A stretch of DNA of 64,000 bases, from NCBI RefSeq assembly GCF_030816965.1, contig NZ_JAUSYQ010000002.1:806001-870000 (forward strand), written 5' to 3'. Positions 43,378-51,770 of the stretch are shown in pieces; the first letter of the stretch is position 1, and each line of letters begins with the position of its first letter. The DNA is from Streptomyces canus. GTDB taxonomy: Bacteria > Actinomycetota > Actinomycetes > Streptomycetales > Streptomycetaceae. The notes under the pieces are model-generated. The model was not told the origin of the DNA. It worked only from the letters and a program-made list of their open reading frames with translations, and made no database searches. Both the position numbers and the translations under genes were made by a program.

Positions 43378-43394
43378 CCGTCGGTGCGGGTCTC

Positions 43395-44189
43395 TCAGCC
43401 GTCGGCCGCCCGGTCCGCCCGGTCCGCCCAGTCACGGAGCAGCCGGATCGTGCGGTCGACGTGCTCCTCGTGCAGATAGTGCCCGGAGTCCGGCCAGTGC
43501 TCCACGCGGGAGCCGGGCACCTGCAGTGTGCCGCGTTCCCATGCGGCCGCTTCCTCCGACGTCCACACGGTGAGCGCCGGCTGGGTGCGCAGCCGGAGGT
43601 GGGCCTCGCTGTGCGGGCGGATGCCGACCGCGCCGGGGTCGGTGTACATGCCGGCGTACGCCTGGGCGATGACATGGTCGGGTGCGCCCAGCATGGTGCG
43701 GACGTGGGCCGTGCGCAGGCCCCGCGGTGCCTCCGGGCCGAACGCCCCGGCCACGAACTCGGCGGCCGCGCGGGCCCCTCGTTCCCGGTATGCGGCGAGC
43801 CGGGCCGGGATCCCGTCCACCTCGGCGCCGTGCGCGCCATGTGCGGGATCGAGGGCGATCACCGACCGGACGAGGGCGGGATGCCGTACGGCCAGCAGGT
43901 TGGCCACCTGTCCGCCCATGGAGTGCCCGACGGCGACCACCGGACCGGTGCCCAGGGATTCGACGAGCCCCGCGAGATCGTCGGCCATGGCCACCGGAGT
44001 GTTGTCGTCCGCCGGCACCGGTGAGCGGCCGTGCCCCCGCAGATCCGGTACGACGAGACGGAACCGGTCCGCCAGCGTCTCCGCGTGCGGGGACCACTCC
44101 CTGCCGTCACCGCCCCAGCCGTGCACCAGCAGCAGGGCCGGCGCTCCGGCCGGACCGAGGTCGGTGTGGAACAGACGGAGTCCGCCCAT
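43395..44189 (-). CDS. Alpha/beta hydrolase
   Basis: A 264-residue alpha/beta hydrolase with oxyanion region LVHGWGGDGREW (22-33), nucleophile S90 in GHSMGG, and histidine in SGHYLHEE near 243. I start at the ATG at 44189 (GGAGG about ten bases upstream); an ATG at 44219 is possible. It is 50 bases downstream of the 971-residue secreted protein and likely the last gene of the sugar-uptake operon. It has no signal peptide, so it acts inside, for example on acyl groups of imported sugars (inference). Confidence 0.88.
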   Translation of the reverse strand: MGGLRLFHTDLGPAGAPALLLVHGWGGDGREWSPHAETLADRFRLVVPDLRGHGRSPVPADDNTPVAMADDLAGLVESLGTGPVVAVGHSMGGQVANLLAVRHPALVRSVIALDPAHGAHGAEVDGIPARLAAYRERGARAAAEFVAGAFGPEAPRGLRTAHVRTMLGAPDHVIAQAYAGMYTDPGAVGIRPHSEAHLRLRTQPALTVWTSEEAAAWERGTLQVPGSRVEHWPDSGHYLHEEHVDRTIRLLRDWADRADRAADG

Positions 44190-44239
44190 CAGGCGCTTCC
44201 CTCCCGGTAGGTCGCACATGGGTCCGCCCCGGGGCGTGG

Positions 44240-47155
44240 TCAGCCCCGGTGCAGGACAAGTGTGCTGAGCGGCCCGAGCCTGGGCCGGTGTCCCGCGCCG
44301 ACGGTCTTCCCGGTGACCAGGTCCCGTGCGGGGCCGAAGGCGGGGCGTGCGGGCAGGGTGACCGTCTTGTCGGTACTGGTGTTCATGGCGATCAGGTAGT
44401 CGCCGTACTCGCACAGATAGAAGGGAGCGCGGCCGACGAGCATGGTCTCGACCCCGTCGAAGTGGACGCCGAGGGTGGGGTCGGGGACGTCGTCGGGGAC
44501 GGGGGCGAGGTGGTAGACGTCGCCTTCGAGGGCCTGGTGGAGGGTGTCGCCGGGAGGCGGGAAGCCGCCGGGCGGGATGTGGGAGGCGCCGGGGTCGTTG
44601 ATGGCGTAGTCCCACAGGACCCAGTCGCGGGCGGTGAAGGTCTGGTCGGTGGTGCCCGCGGAGCGCTCCCGGACGGTCGCCGAACGCTGGTCGACGGGGG
44701 TGACGTGGTGGATACGGGCGTAGTTGTTCACGCCCTGGCGGGAGCGGAAATAGAGGGAGGCGAAGAGGAGTTCCTCCCCGTTCTTGACCGCGACGCAACC
44801 GTTCTCCTCGTCGGTGAGGACGAAGTCGGGCCGGCCCCAGGCGGTGGGGATCCGGCCGGGCCGGGCGGGCAGGGACTGAAACTCGGGAAGGTCGCGGGAG
44901 AGGAACCGCAGGGCGTTGAGGCCGACACGGGTCCAGGGGTGGGTGGCCTGAAGGTGGAGCTGCGGGTGGAGTTGGCCGTCGGCGACCATCTCCTGCGTCC
45001 AGCCGACGATGTCGGGGTCCTTGAACACGGCCGCCGACATCACGGGGTTGGAGTCCCAGGCGGTGCGCGAGGCGTAGGCGGTCTCGCCCGGATAGACCTC
45101 GTTGCGCCAGCCGATGACGGTCTCGATACGGGAGATCCGGCAGTGGTCCTTGTCGACGTCGATGACACGGAAACTGCCCCGTGCCTTGGTCATCCTGACC
45201 ATCTGCTCGCGCAGTTCGGGCGCCTCCTGGCCCTGGTGTCCGCGCGTGACCGACTCGTACATCATGACCAGCCAGTCGATGACCTCGCCGTAGCTGCCGA
45301 CGTAACCGAGTTCGCGGGTCAGACCCGCCTTCGTCACCTGGTAGTAGCTGTCGCCGAGCGGCTTGGTCGGGTTGCCGTCGGCGTCCTCCGGGCCGAGGTA
45401 GGGGACCATGCCGATGGACTGGTACAGGTAGTCGCGGGCCCTGTCCTCGGGCAGGGCCAGGTCCGGGGCGAGGAGCTTCAGACCGCGGTTGGTCTGGTAG
45501 AGGCCGATCGCGCAGATCTGCGCCTGGTTGCTGTAGTGCGGGAAGTGCTGCCGCCAGTAGTCCCGGCTCGACCTGAGCATGTCGACGTAGGCGTCCTTGC
45601 GCACCGGCGGCACGGGGGTGGTCGTGTCGGCGGGGGCGACGAGGGTGACGTCGTCGAACCAGGCGGTGCCGGGACCCGACAGGCGCAGATGCATCTCCAT
45701 CCGGGTCGCGCCGACCGGGGTGTCGAAGACGAACCTGACGTACTCCCAGTCGTGGGTGCCCTTGCTCGCGTACACCTTGTGGTCGCTGCCGACCAGCTTG
45801 CCGTTCGCGTCGTAGAACAGCGGGTCGATGTGGGCACCGGGACCGGTGACACCGTCGGTCCTGATCCAGGCGCCGTAGGTGTAGGTGCCGGAGCCGATTT
45901 TCACCCTGGCACCGGAGTTGACGTAGCTGTAGCCGTTCGTGGTGCCGACCTGGAGCTTGAGCGAGGCCGTACCGGAGCGGGAGACGGTGGTGTCACGGGC
46001 CCAGGTGCCGCCACCGGCGGCGGCCCAGCCGGGCATCTGCCAGGCGGTGGGCGTGCCGGCGCCGTTCTCGAAGCCGGGGTTGGTGATCGTGTACGGCGAT
46101 CCGGTGACCTGTGCGTCGAGCCGGTCCCCCAGGTGCTCCCACAGCAGGGCCAGCACCAGGCCGACCCGGCCGAAGCCCTGCCACTGCTGGTCGGAGCCGG
46201 TCATGACGGTGGCGTCTGACTTCCAGGCCAGGTAGCGGCCGTCGATGGCCTGGAGGACGCGGTCCAGGGCGGCCGGGTTCTGGTGCGCCGGACTGCCGGA
46301 CCACAGGTAGCCCTCGGCCAGCGACTGCATCGCCCAGCCGTCCAGGGTGGCCGGGTCGGCGGTGGTGAGGAGATCCCGCTGGTCCTTCTGCACCCGCGCT
46401 CTGATAGCGTCCAGGACCTCTTCACCGCCGGTGCGGGTCTTCGGGTCGGGCGCGGTGCCCTGGACCTCGCCCTTGGGCGGCACGAAGCAGGGGTCGGTGT
46501 GGGTGTAGACGCGGTAGATGCCGCGCGAGGGCGTGGTCATGGTGCGGTAGAGCTGCGAGGCGTCCTGGCCGTAGGACCAGATGCGGCCCATCGCGCGGAT
46601 CTCCAGCGTCACCTTGTCCTTGCCGGCGGTCATCCTCTCCGGCAGCGGCAGCGTGTGGAAGAAGAAGCGGCCCGGGGTGCGCGGCGCGGTGTCGAGGATG
46701 TCGAGGCTGTCGACGGCGCCCTGGTCCTCGTAGCCGACCTGCTTGCCCTCGCAGAAGAGCTGGAGGCGCCACATGTTCGTACCGGAGGCCGCCTCGTCGG
46801 AGGTGTCGTCGTGGTCGTCTCCCCACAGCCGCACCGTGACGTAGGTGGTGCCGGTCGGGCGGACGGCGACGTCGAACGTGAGCGTGCCACCCCAATAGGA
46901 CGCCGGGGCCGTGGGGTTGAGTACCCGTGCCGGCTGGCCGAGACCGCCGGCGACCGTGTCGGAGAGGGTCGCGGTGAGGCTGTGCGCGGTTTCGGAGTCC
47001 GCGTCGCCGAGGACGACGACGTCCAGGGGAGCGGGCTCGCGTGTCCCGGGCGGCGCGGCCGCCGCGGGGGCCGACGGCAGTCCGAGCACGGCGACGGCGG
47101 CACCCGCCGTACCGGCGTACTTCAACACCTCACGACGTCCTGGTGAGTTGGGCAT
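44240..47155 (-). CDS. Large secreted protein with a carbohydrate-binding-like module, unknown family
   Basis: A 971-residue protein with a Tat-type signal (GRREVLKYAG, cleavage near residue 34). Regions: a beta-rich N-domain (about 40-225); a helical stretch (about 245-350); a CBM4/9- or jelly-roll-like module (about 353-508: TNPGFENG, AWQMPGW, SGTASLKLQV, GTAWFDDVTLV); a large helical domain (about 520-780); and a beta C-domain (about 790-971). The helical parts flanking the module resemble an alpha/alpha-toroid as in polysaccharide lyases and some glycosidases, with the module inserted. I cannot assign a known CAZy family. It is encoded in the operon of a sugar ABC importer. Confidence 0.75.
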   Translation of the reverse strand: MPNSPGRREVLKYAGTAGAAVAVLGLPSAPAAAAPPGTREPAPLDVVVLGDADSETAHSLTATLSDTVAGGLGQPARVLNPTAPASYWGGTLTFDVAVRPTGTTYVTVRLWGDDHDDTSDEAASGTNMWRLQLFCEGKQVGYEDQGAVDSLDILDTAPRTPGRFFFHTLPLPERMTAGKDKVTLEIRAMGRIWSYGQDASQLYRTMTTPSRGIYRVYTHTDPCFVPPKGEVQGTAPDPKTRTGGEEVLDAIRARVQKDQRDLLTTADPATLDGWAMQSLAEGYLWSGSPAHQNPAALDRVLQAIDGRYLAWKSDATVMTGSDQQWQGFGRVGLVLALLWEHLGDRLDAQVTGSPYTITNPGFENGAGTPTAWQMPGWAAAGGGTWARDTTVSRSGTASLKLQVGTTNGYSYVNSGARVKIGSGTYTYGAWIRTDGVTGPGAHIDPLFYDANGKLVGSDHKVYASKGTHDWEYVRFVFDTPVGATRMEMHLRLSGPGTAWFDDVTLVAPADTTTPVPPVRKDAYVDMLRSSRDYWRQHFPHYSNQAQICAIGLYQTNRGLKLLAPDLALPEDRARDYLYQSIGMVPYLGPEDADGNPTKPLGDSYYQVTKAGLTRELGYVGSYGEVIDWLVMMYESVTRGHQGQEAPELREQMVRMTKARGSFRVIDVDKDHCRISRIETVIGWRNEVYPGETAYASRTAWDSNPVMSAAVFKDPDIVGWTQEMVADGQLHPQLHLQATHPWTRVGLNALRFLSRDLPEFQSLPARPGRIPTAWGRPDFVLTDEENGCVAVKNGEELLFASLYFRSRQGVNNYARIHHVTPVDQRSATVRERSAGTTDQTFTARDWVLWDYAINDPGASHIPPGGFPPPGDTLHQALEGDVYHLAPVPDDVPDPTLGVHFDGVETMLVGRAPFYLCEYGDYLIAMNTSTDKTVTLPARPAFGPARDLVTGKTVGAGHRPRLGPLSTLVLHRG

Positions 47156-47164
47156 GGCGTTCCT

Positions 47165-48031
47165 TTACTTGAGGCTGCCCATGAGGATTCCGCTGCGCCA
47201 GTACTTCTGGAGCGCGAACATGAACACGGCGAGCGGGATGATCGACAGCAGGGATCCGGTGAGGACGAGGGTGTTCATGTCGCGGGAGGTCTGCGCCTGC
47301 TGCACCCAGGAGAAGAGGCCCAGGGTCACGGGGAAGGAACGCTCGCCGTTGAGCATGAAGAGGGGGAGGAAGAAGTTGTTCCAGATGTTGACGAAGTCGA
47401 GCATGAAGATGGTGATGCCGCCGGTGCGCATCAGTCTGAGCGCGATCGACGCGAAGATGCGCAGTTCGTTCGCGCCGTCGATGCGGGCCGCCTCCATCAG
47501 CTCCGTGGGCACCGAGCTGTCGGCGTAGACCTTGCCGAGGTACACGCCGAAGGGGTTGATGAAGTACGGGATCAGCACCGCCCAGACGGTGTTGGTCAGG
47601 CCGATCTCCGCGAAGACGAGATAGAGCGGGAACGCCAGCAGGGTGCTGGGCAGCAGTGAGGCACCGACGATCATCCCGAACAGGGCACCGCGGCCCCGGA
47701 AGCCGAACTTCGACAGGCCGTATCCGGCGGCGAGCGAGATCAGGGTGGAGCCCGCGGCACCGACCGTGGAGTAGAGGACGGAGTTCAGGATCCAGCGGCC
47801 GAAGACCCCGTCGTGGTAGTCCCAGACGGCCTGGAAGTTGTCCGCGAGATGGTTGGAGGAGAACCACAGGCCGAAGGTCGAGTACAGGTCGGTCTGGTCC
47901 TTGGTGGACGACACCAGCAGGAACCAGGTGGGGGCCAGGGAGTAGAGCAGGAAGACGATCAGGAGGCCGGTGGTGAGGGCCACCGCGCGGCGGGTGGGGC
48001 GCGCACCGCCCCCGGTGGCGATGCTGCTCAT
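47165..48031 (-). CDS. Sugar ABC transporter permease (MalG type)
   Basis: A 288-residue CUT1-family permease with six helices and the EAA loop LMEAARIDGANELRIFASI near residue 190. The ATG at 48031 overlaps the preceding permease stop (ATGA). It forms a heterodimer with that permease. No ATPase is encoded here; in Streptomyces the shared ATPase MsiK usually energises such importers (family knowledge). Confidence 0.94.
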   Translation of the reverse strand: MSSIATGGGARPTRRAVALTTGLLIVFLLYSLAPTWFLLVSSTKDQTDLYSTFGLWFSSNHLADNFQAVWDYHDGVFGRWILNSVLYSTVGAAGSTLISLAAGYGLSKFGFRGRGALFGMIVGASLLPSTLLAFPLYLVFAEIGLTNTVWAVLIPYFINPFGVYLGKVYADSSVPTELMEAARIDGANELRIFASIALRLMRTGGITIFMLDFVNIWNNFFLPLFMLNGERSFPVTLGLFSWVQQAQTSRDMNTLVLTGSLLSIIPLAVFMFALQKYWRSGILMGSLK

Positions 48032-48981
48032 GACATCTTCCTGTTCGTGACGCGGTAGAAGACGAAGGCGAGGACGCCGGTGACCGCCGCGAGGACGAGC
48101 GACTCGGCCGCCGCGTACTGGTAGTCGCCGGTCTTGAACGCCCGGTCGAAGATCTCCAGCATCGGGGTGAAGTCGGTGCTGATGGACTCCGGCGCCACAT
48201 AGCGCAGGAACAGCGGCTCGGTGAACAGCTGGAGCCTCCCGATCAGGGAGAACATGCCGGTCAGCACCAGGATCCCGGTGATGTTGGGGATCTTGACCGA
48301 CCAGGCGATCCGCCACTCCTTCGCGCCGTCGAGACGGGCGGCCTCGTACAGTTCGCGCGGCAGCGCCTGGAGCGAGGCGGAGATCAGGATCATGTTGAAG
48401 CCGATGCCCTGCCAGGTGAGCAGATTGCCCAGCGACACATACGTGTTGAGGCCGCCGAAGAAGTCGAAGTGCAGGCCTGCGCTGTCGGCCATGTCGAGGA
48501 TGGGGCTGGCGGTCGGGCTGTAGAGGAACAGCCAGATCAGCGTCGAGACGACACCCGGGATGACGTACGGGATGAGCAGACCGGCACGGAAGAAGCGGAC
48601 CGCTCGGGCGGCGATGCCGTCGAGGAGCAGGGCCAGCAGCAGGGAGATGCCCAGCATGACCGTGATCTGCGCGCCGCCGAACAGCAGGGTGCGCAGCACA
48701 CCGGCCCAGAAGGTGCCGTCGGAGAGGATCGACGCGAAGCTCGAGAAGCCGGTGTAGACGATCTTCGTGGGACCGAAGCCGATGCCGCTGCTCTTCTTCT
48801 CGTGCAGGCTCTGGCTGAAGGCGTAGGCGATCGGCAGGACGTAGGTGAGGACGAAGCCGAGGAGGAAGGGGAGCAGGAACAGCAGGCCCTTGTAGGCTCC
48901 CCGGCTCCCGGTCCGGCGGGGGGAGGTCCGTCGGACCGGGGAGTCGGCGGCGACCTTCGGCGGTCGTGTGAGGGTGGACAA
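48028..48981 (-). CDS. Sugar ABC transporter permease (MalF type)
   Basis: A 317-residue CUT1-family permease with six helices and the EAA loop LYEAARLDGAKEWRIAWSV near residue 212. The 30-residue basic N-terminus is cytoplasmic. The start is a TTG at 48981 preceded at six bases by GGGAG. It follows the binding-protein gene after 13 bases. Confidence 0.93.
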   Translation of the reverse strand: MSTLTRPPKVAADSPVRRTSPRRTGSRGAYKGLLFLLPFLLGFVLTYVLPIAYAFSQSLHEKKSSGIGFGPTKIVYTGFSSFASILSDGTFWAGVLRTLLFGGAQITVMLGISLLLALLLDGIAARAVRFFRAGLLIPYVIPGVVSTLIWLFLYSPTASPILDMADSAGLHFDFFGGLNTYVSLGNLLTWQGIGFNMILISASLQALPRELYEAARLDGAKEWRIAWSVKIPNITGILVLTGMFSLIGRLQLFTEPLFLRYVAPESISTDFTPMLEIFDRAFKTGDYQYAAAESLVLAAVTGVLAFVFYRVTNRKMS

Positions 48982-48994
48982 GGCAGTCTCCCGA

Positions 48995-50323
48995 TCAGCC
49001 GGCGGCGTCGGCCTTGACGCCCTTGTTCTTCAGGTCGGCGAGCACCCAGTCCTGAAGACCCGTCAGCATCGCCTTGACGGTGAGCTGCTTCTTCATGACC
49101 TTGCCCCACTGTTTCTGCATCTCGGAGTACATGGCCGCGTAGTCCGGCCCGTACTGCCACTGCTCCCCCACTCGGGACGCGGCCGTCGTGATCACCTGTG
49201 CGCTGTCCGACTTCCCGTTGAACATCTCCTTCGGGATGATCTTGTCGACGTACGGCGAGACGTTCTTGACCGCCGGGAAGAGCCCGGACTTGGACGCGGG
49301 GTCGGTGAGCGCGGTCAGCGACTGCTTGCTGCTGGACAGCCAGGCCGCGAACTGGGCGGCACGGTCCGGGTACTTGCAGCCCTTGAGCACGGCGGTGACG
49401 TCGAAGTTGCTGGACGTCTGCGGCTTGGCGGAGTCGAAGACCGGCGCGTCGGCGAGCTGCCACTTGCCCTTGGACTTGGGGAAGTTGGTGTCATAGATCG
49501 GCAACTGCCAGGTGGACGTGGTCATCAGGATGGTCCTGCCGAGGTCCCAGGTCCTGAAGACGCCGGGGTCCGCGTAGGAGGCGTTGGAGGCGAGGTCGTT
49601 GTCGACCAACTGCTGGACGACGTCGGCCGCCTTGAGCGCCTCGGGCGAGGTGAAGCCGATCTCCCAGTGGTCACCGGCGATCCGGTACCACTGCGCGCCG
49701 GCCTGCCAGGACAGGTCGACGAGGGTGCTGGGGTCCTCGCCCGCCATGTTGAAGATCTTGACGTCCTTGTCCTTCTTCTGCACGGCCTTGCCCGCGGCGA
49801 TGACGTCGTCCCAGGTCTTCGGGGCCTGGACGCCGTACTTCGCGAAGAGATCCGCCCGGTAGGCGGTGAACAGCGGGGAGGAACCGGTGGGGATGCCGTA
49901 GGTGGCACCGCCCGGACTCACGGCGTTCCAAGCGGGCGTGGTGTAGCGGGATTTGTACGGGGCGGCCGGCTTGGTGATGTCGGTGAGCAGTCCGTCGGCG
50001 GCGAAGTTCGCCAGGTTCATCCCGTCCATCTTCGACAGACACGGCGCGTTCCCCGAGGTGATCGCGGCGCGCAGCTTCTGGTAGACGGTGTCGCCGGCCG
50101 CGTTGACGTACTTCACCTGCGTCTCGGGGTGTTCCTTGTTCCAGACCGCGACCTGCTGCTGGATCCCCTCGGTCCAGCTCCAGAGCTCCAACCGCACATC
50201 GCCCTGGGTGGTCTTGGCCGTCGAGTCGGTGTCGTCCCCGCCTCCGCAGGCGGACAGAACGAGGGACAGCGAGAGCGCGACGGCCGCACCGGCCACGGCT
50301 CTCGTACGCATGGTGGTGCTCAT
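48995..50323 (-). CDS. Sugar ABC transporter substrate-binding lipoprotein
   Basis: A 442-residue family-1 (SBP_bac_1) binding protein with lipobox LSAC (Cys about residue 26) and the features LWSWTEGIQQQVAVWNKEHP and YGIPTGSSPLFTAYRADLF. It captures an oligosaccharide or glycoside outside the cell, probably a product of the secreted enzymes in this regulon. ATG at 50323 with GGAGGACCG directly upstream. First gene of the operon, behind the promoter at 50395-50424 and operator B. Confidence 0.93.
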   Translation of the reverse strand: MSTTMRTRAVAGAAVALSLSLVLSACGGGDDTDSTAKTTQGDVRLELWSWTEGIQQQVAVWNKEHPETQVKYVNAAGDTVYQKLRAAITSGNAPCLSKMDGMNLANFAADGLLTDITKPAAPYKSRYTTPAWNAVSPGGATYGIPTGSSPLFTAYRADLFAKYGVQAPKTWDDVIAAGKAVQKKDKDVKIFNMAGEDPSTLVDLSWQAGAQWYRIAGDHWEIGFTSPEALKAADVVQQLVDNDLASNASYADPGVFRTWDLGRTILMTTSTWQLPIYDTNFPKSKGKWQLADAPVFDSAKPQTSSNFDVTAVLKGCKYPDRAAQFAAWLSSSKQSLTALTDPASKSGLFPAVKNVSPYVDKIIPKEMFNGKSDSAQVITTAASRVGEQWQYGPDYAAMYSEMQKQWGKVMKKQLTVKAMLTGLQDWVLADLKNKGVKADAAG

Positions 50324-50374
50324 CGGTCCTCCGGGAGGGGGCGGAACAGCGCCGGCGAGGAAAGAAACGGATGC

Positions 50375-50388
50375 AGTAACCGTTTGCT
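50375..50388. promoter_or_regulatory. LacI operator B (sugar importer operon)
   Basis: AGTAACCGTTTGCT, two mismatches from AGTAAACGTTTACT. It lies about seven bases after the -10 box of the minus-strand promoter, over the transcription start. Confidence 0.65.
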
Positions 50389-50394
50389 GGGTGG

Positions 50395-50424
50395 ACGGTA
50401 GGACCTCCGAGCGGCTTTCGACAA
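50395..50424 (-). promoter_or_regulatory. Promoter of the sugar importer operon
   Basis: On the minus strand, -35 TTGTCG (50419-50424), 18-base spacer, -10 TACCGT (50395-50400). Confidence 0.6.
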
Positions 50425-50555
50425 GGGGAAGGGACTCATATGTTTCGTCCAGCTTTCTCCGAAGTGGCCAATCAGGCCCACCTACCTGCGTTTTCCCCTC
50501 AGGCCTCGATCTCGGGGAGCGGAAGGACGGCGAGGCGCTCACCCCACGGCGAGCA

Positions 50556-50585
50556 TTGACCGGTCGGCAGAACTGTCCCTAGGCT
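50556..50585 (+). promoter_or_regulatory. Promoter of the 2-hydroxyacid dehydrogenase gene
   Basis: -35 TTGACC (50556-50561), 18-base spacer, -10 TAGGCT (50580-50585). Confidence 0.65.
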
Positions 50586-50599
50586 GGAATACGTTTACT
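50586..50599. promoter_or_regulatory. LacI operator C (dehydrogenase gene)
   Basis: GGAATACGTTTACT: the right half matches the consensus AGTAAACGTTTACT exactly and the left half has three mismatches. It abuts the -10 box. Confidence 0.55.
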
Positions 50600-50632
50600 G
50601 AACCAGGTCCATTGAGCCGGAGATCCCAGCCC

Positions 50633-51640
50633 ATGCCGCAGCTGCCCCGCGCCGTGTTCGCCATGAACCCGGTGCACCTTCCCGAGCTCTTCCCGCCCCG
50701 ACTCATGGCCCGGCTCCGGTCGCTCGCCGGCATCGATCCCGCCTTGGTCGTACAGGACTTCGGCGATCCCGACGTGGCGGGGGCCCTGGCAAAGGCGGAG
50801 GTGCTGATCACCGGCTGGGGCTGTCCGCCCGTCGGCACGGAGGCGCTGACAGCCGCACCCCGGCTGCGGACCCTGCTGCACGCCGGCGGAAGCGTGCGCG
50901 ACTGGGTCGGCGAGGCGGTCTGGGAGCGCGGCATCGCCGTCTCCAGCGCGGTGGACGCCAACGCCCTGCCGGTCGCCGAGTTCACGCTCGCCTCGATCCT
51001 GCTGGCCGGGAAGGACGCCTTCCGGCTGCGGGAGCGGTTCCGCGCCGAGCACGTCTTCCCGGCGATGGGCGACCACGCTGCGGTCGGCAACGTCGGCAGA
51101 CGTGTCGGGATCATCGGGGCCTCCCGGGTCGGACGCCGGGTTCTGGAGCTGCTGCGGCCCTTCGACTTCGCGGTCTCGCTGTACGACCCCTACGTCGACG
51201 CGACCGAAGCCGCCGCGCTGGGCGCCGTACCGCTGCCGCTGGACGAGCTGCTGCGGACCGCCGACATCGTGAGCCTGCACGCACCCGACACTCCCGAGAC
51301 CTACCGCATCCTCGACGCCCGGCGGCTCGCACTGATCCCCGACGGCGGAGTTCTCGTCAACACCTCGCGGGGCGCGCTCGTCGAACCCGGCGCGCTCCAG
51401 GACGAGTTGGTCAGCGGGCGGATCAGCGCGGTGCTCGACGTGACGGAACCGGAACCGCTGCCCGCGGACTCGCCGCTGTACGGGCTACCGAACGTCTTCC
51501 TCACCCCGCACATCGCCGGCTCGCTCGGCAACGAGCTGGAACGGCTCGGGCGCACGGTCGTGGACGAACTGGCGCTGCTCGGCGCGGGGCTGCCGCTCGC
51601 GCACGCGGTGCGCAGGGCGGATCTGGTCAAAAGTGCCTGA
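50633..51640 (+). CDS. D-isomer 2-hydroxyacid dehydrogenase
   Basis: A 335-residue NAD(P)-dependent dehydrogenase with the Rossmann motif VGIIGASRVGRRVLEL near residue 160 and catalytic Arg (NTSRGALV), Glu (VTEPEPL) and His (TPHIAGS). Such enzymes interconvert 2-keto and 2-hydroxy acids, for example hydroxypyruvate/glyoxylate. I start at the ATG at 50633 (GGAG ten bases upstream) rather than a TTG at 50612. Control by operator C puts it in the carbohydrate regulon, perhaps handling an acidic sugar breakdown product (inference). Confidence 0.9.
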   Translation: MPQLPRAVFAMNPVHLPELFPPRLMARLRSLAGIDPALVVQDFGDPDVAGALAKAEVLITGWGCPPVGTEALTAAPRLRTLLHAGGSVRDWVGEAVWERGIAVSSAVDANALPVAEFTLASILLAGKDAFRLRERFRAEHVFPAMGDHAAVGNVGRRVGIIGASRVGRRVLELLRPFDFAVSLYDPYVDATEAAALGAVPLPLDELLRTADIVSLHAPDTPETYRILDARRLALIPDGGVLVNTSRGALVEPGALQDELVSGRISAVLDVTEPEPLPADSPLYGLPNVFLTPHIAGSLGNELERLGRTVVDELALLGAGLPLAHAVRRADLVKSA

Positions 51641-51688
51641 TACGGACCGGGCGGTCCGATGTCGACGGCGGACGTGAGAGCGAGCCGT

Positions 51689-51702
51689 AGTAAACGCTTA
51701 CC
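51689..51702. promoter_or_regulatory. LacI operator D (upstream of the LacI gene)
   Basis: AGTAAACGCTTACC, two mismatches from AGTAAACGTTTACT, about 33 bases upstream of the -35 of the LacI gene. Likely autoregulatory, or contributes a looping contact with site C. Confidence 0.6.
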
Positions 51703-51734
51703 GCTGCCGACGGAGCGCTTTCCGGCCGACGGAA

Positions 51735-51763
51735 CTCACAAGCGTGAGCCGGTGCAGTAACGT
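51735..51763 (+). promoter_or_regulatory. Promoter of the LacI gene, leaderless transcript
   Basis: -35 CTCACA (51735-51740), 17-base spacer, -10 TAACGT (51758-51763), seven bases before the GTG at 51771. Confidence 0.55.
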
Positions 51764-51770
51764 CGGAGCC

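Larger units (their letters stand above)
50324..50632. other. 309-base divergent regulatory region
   Basis: No gene. It holds two divergent promoters, each with a LacI-type operator directly after its -10 box: 50375-50424 for the importer operon and 50556-50599 for the dehydrogenase gene. Confidence 0.7.
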
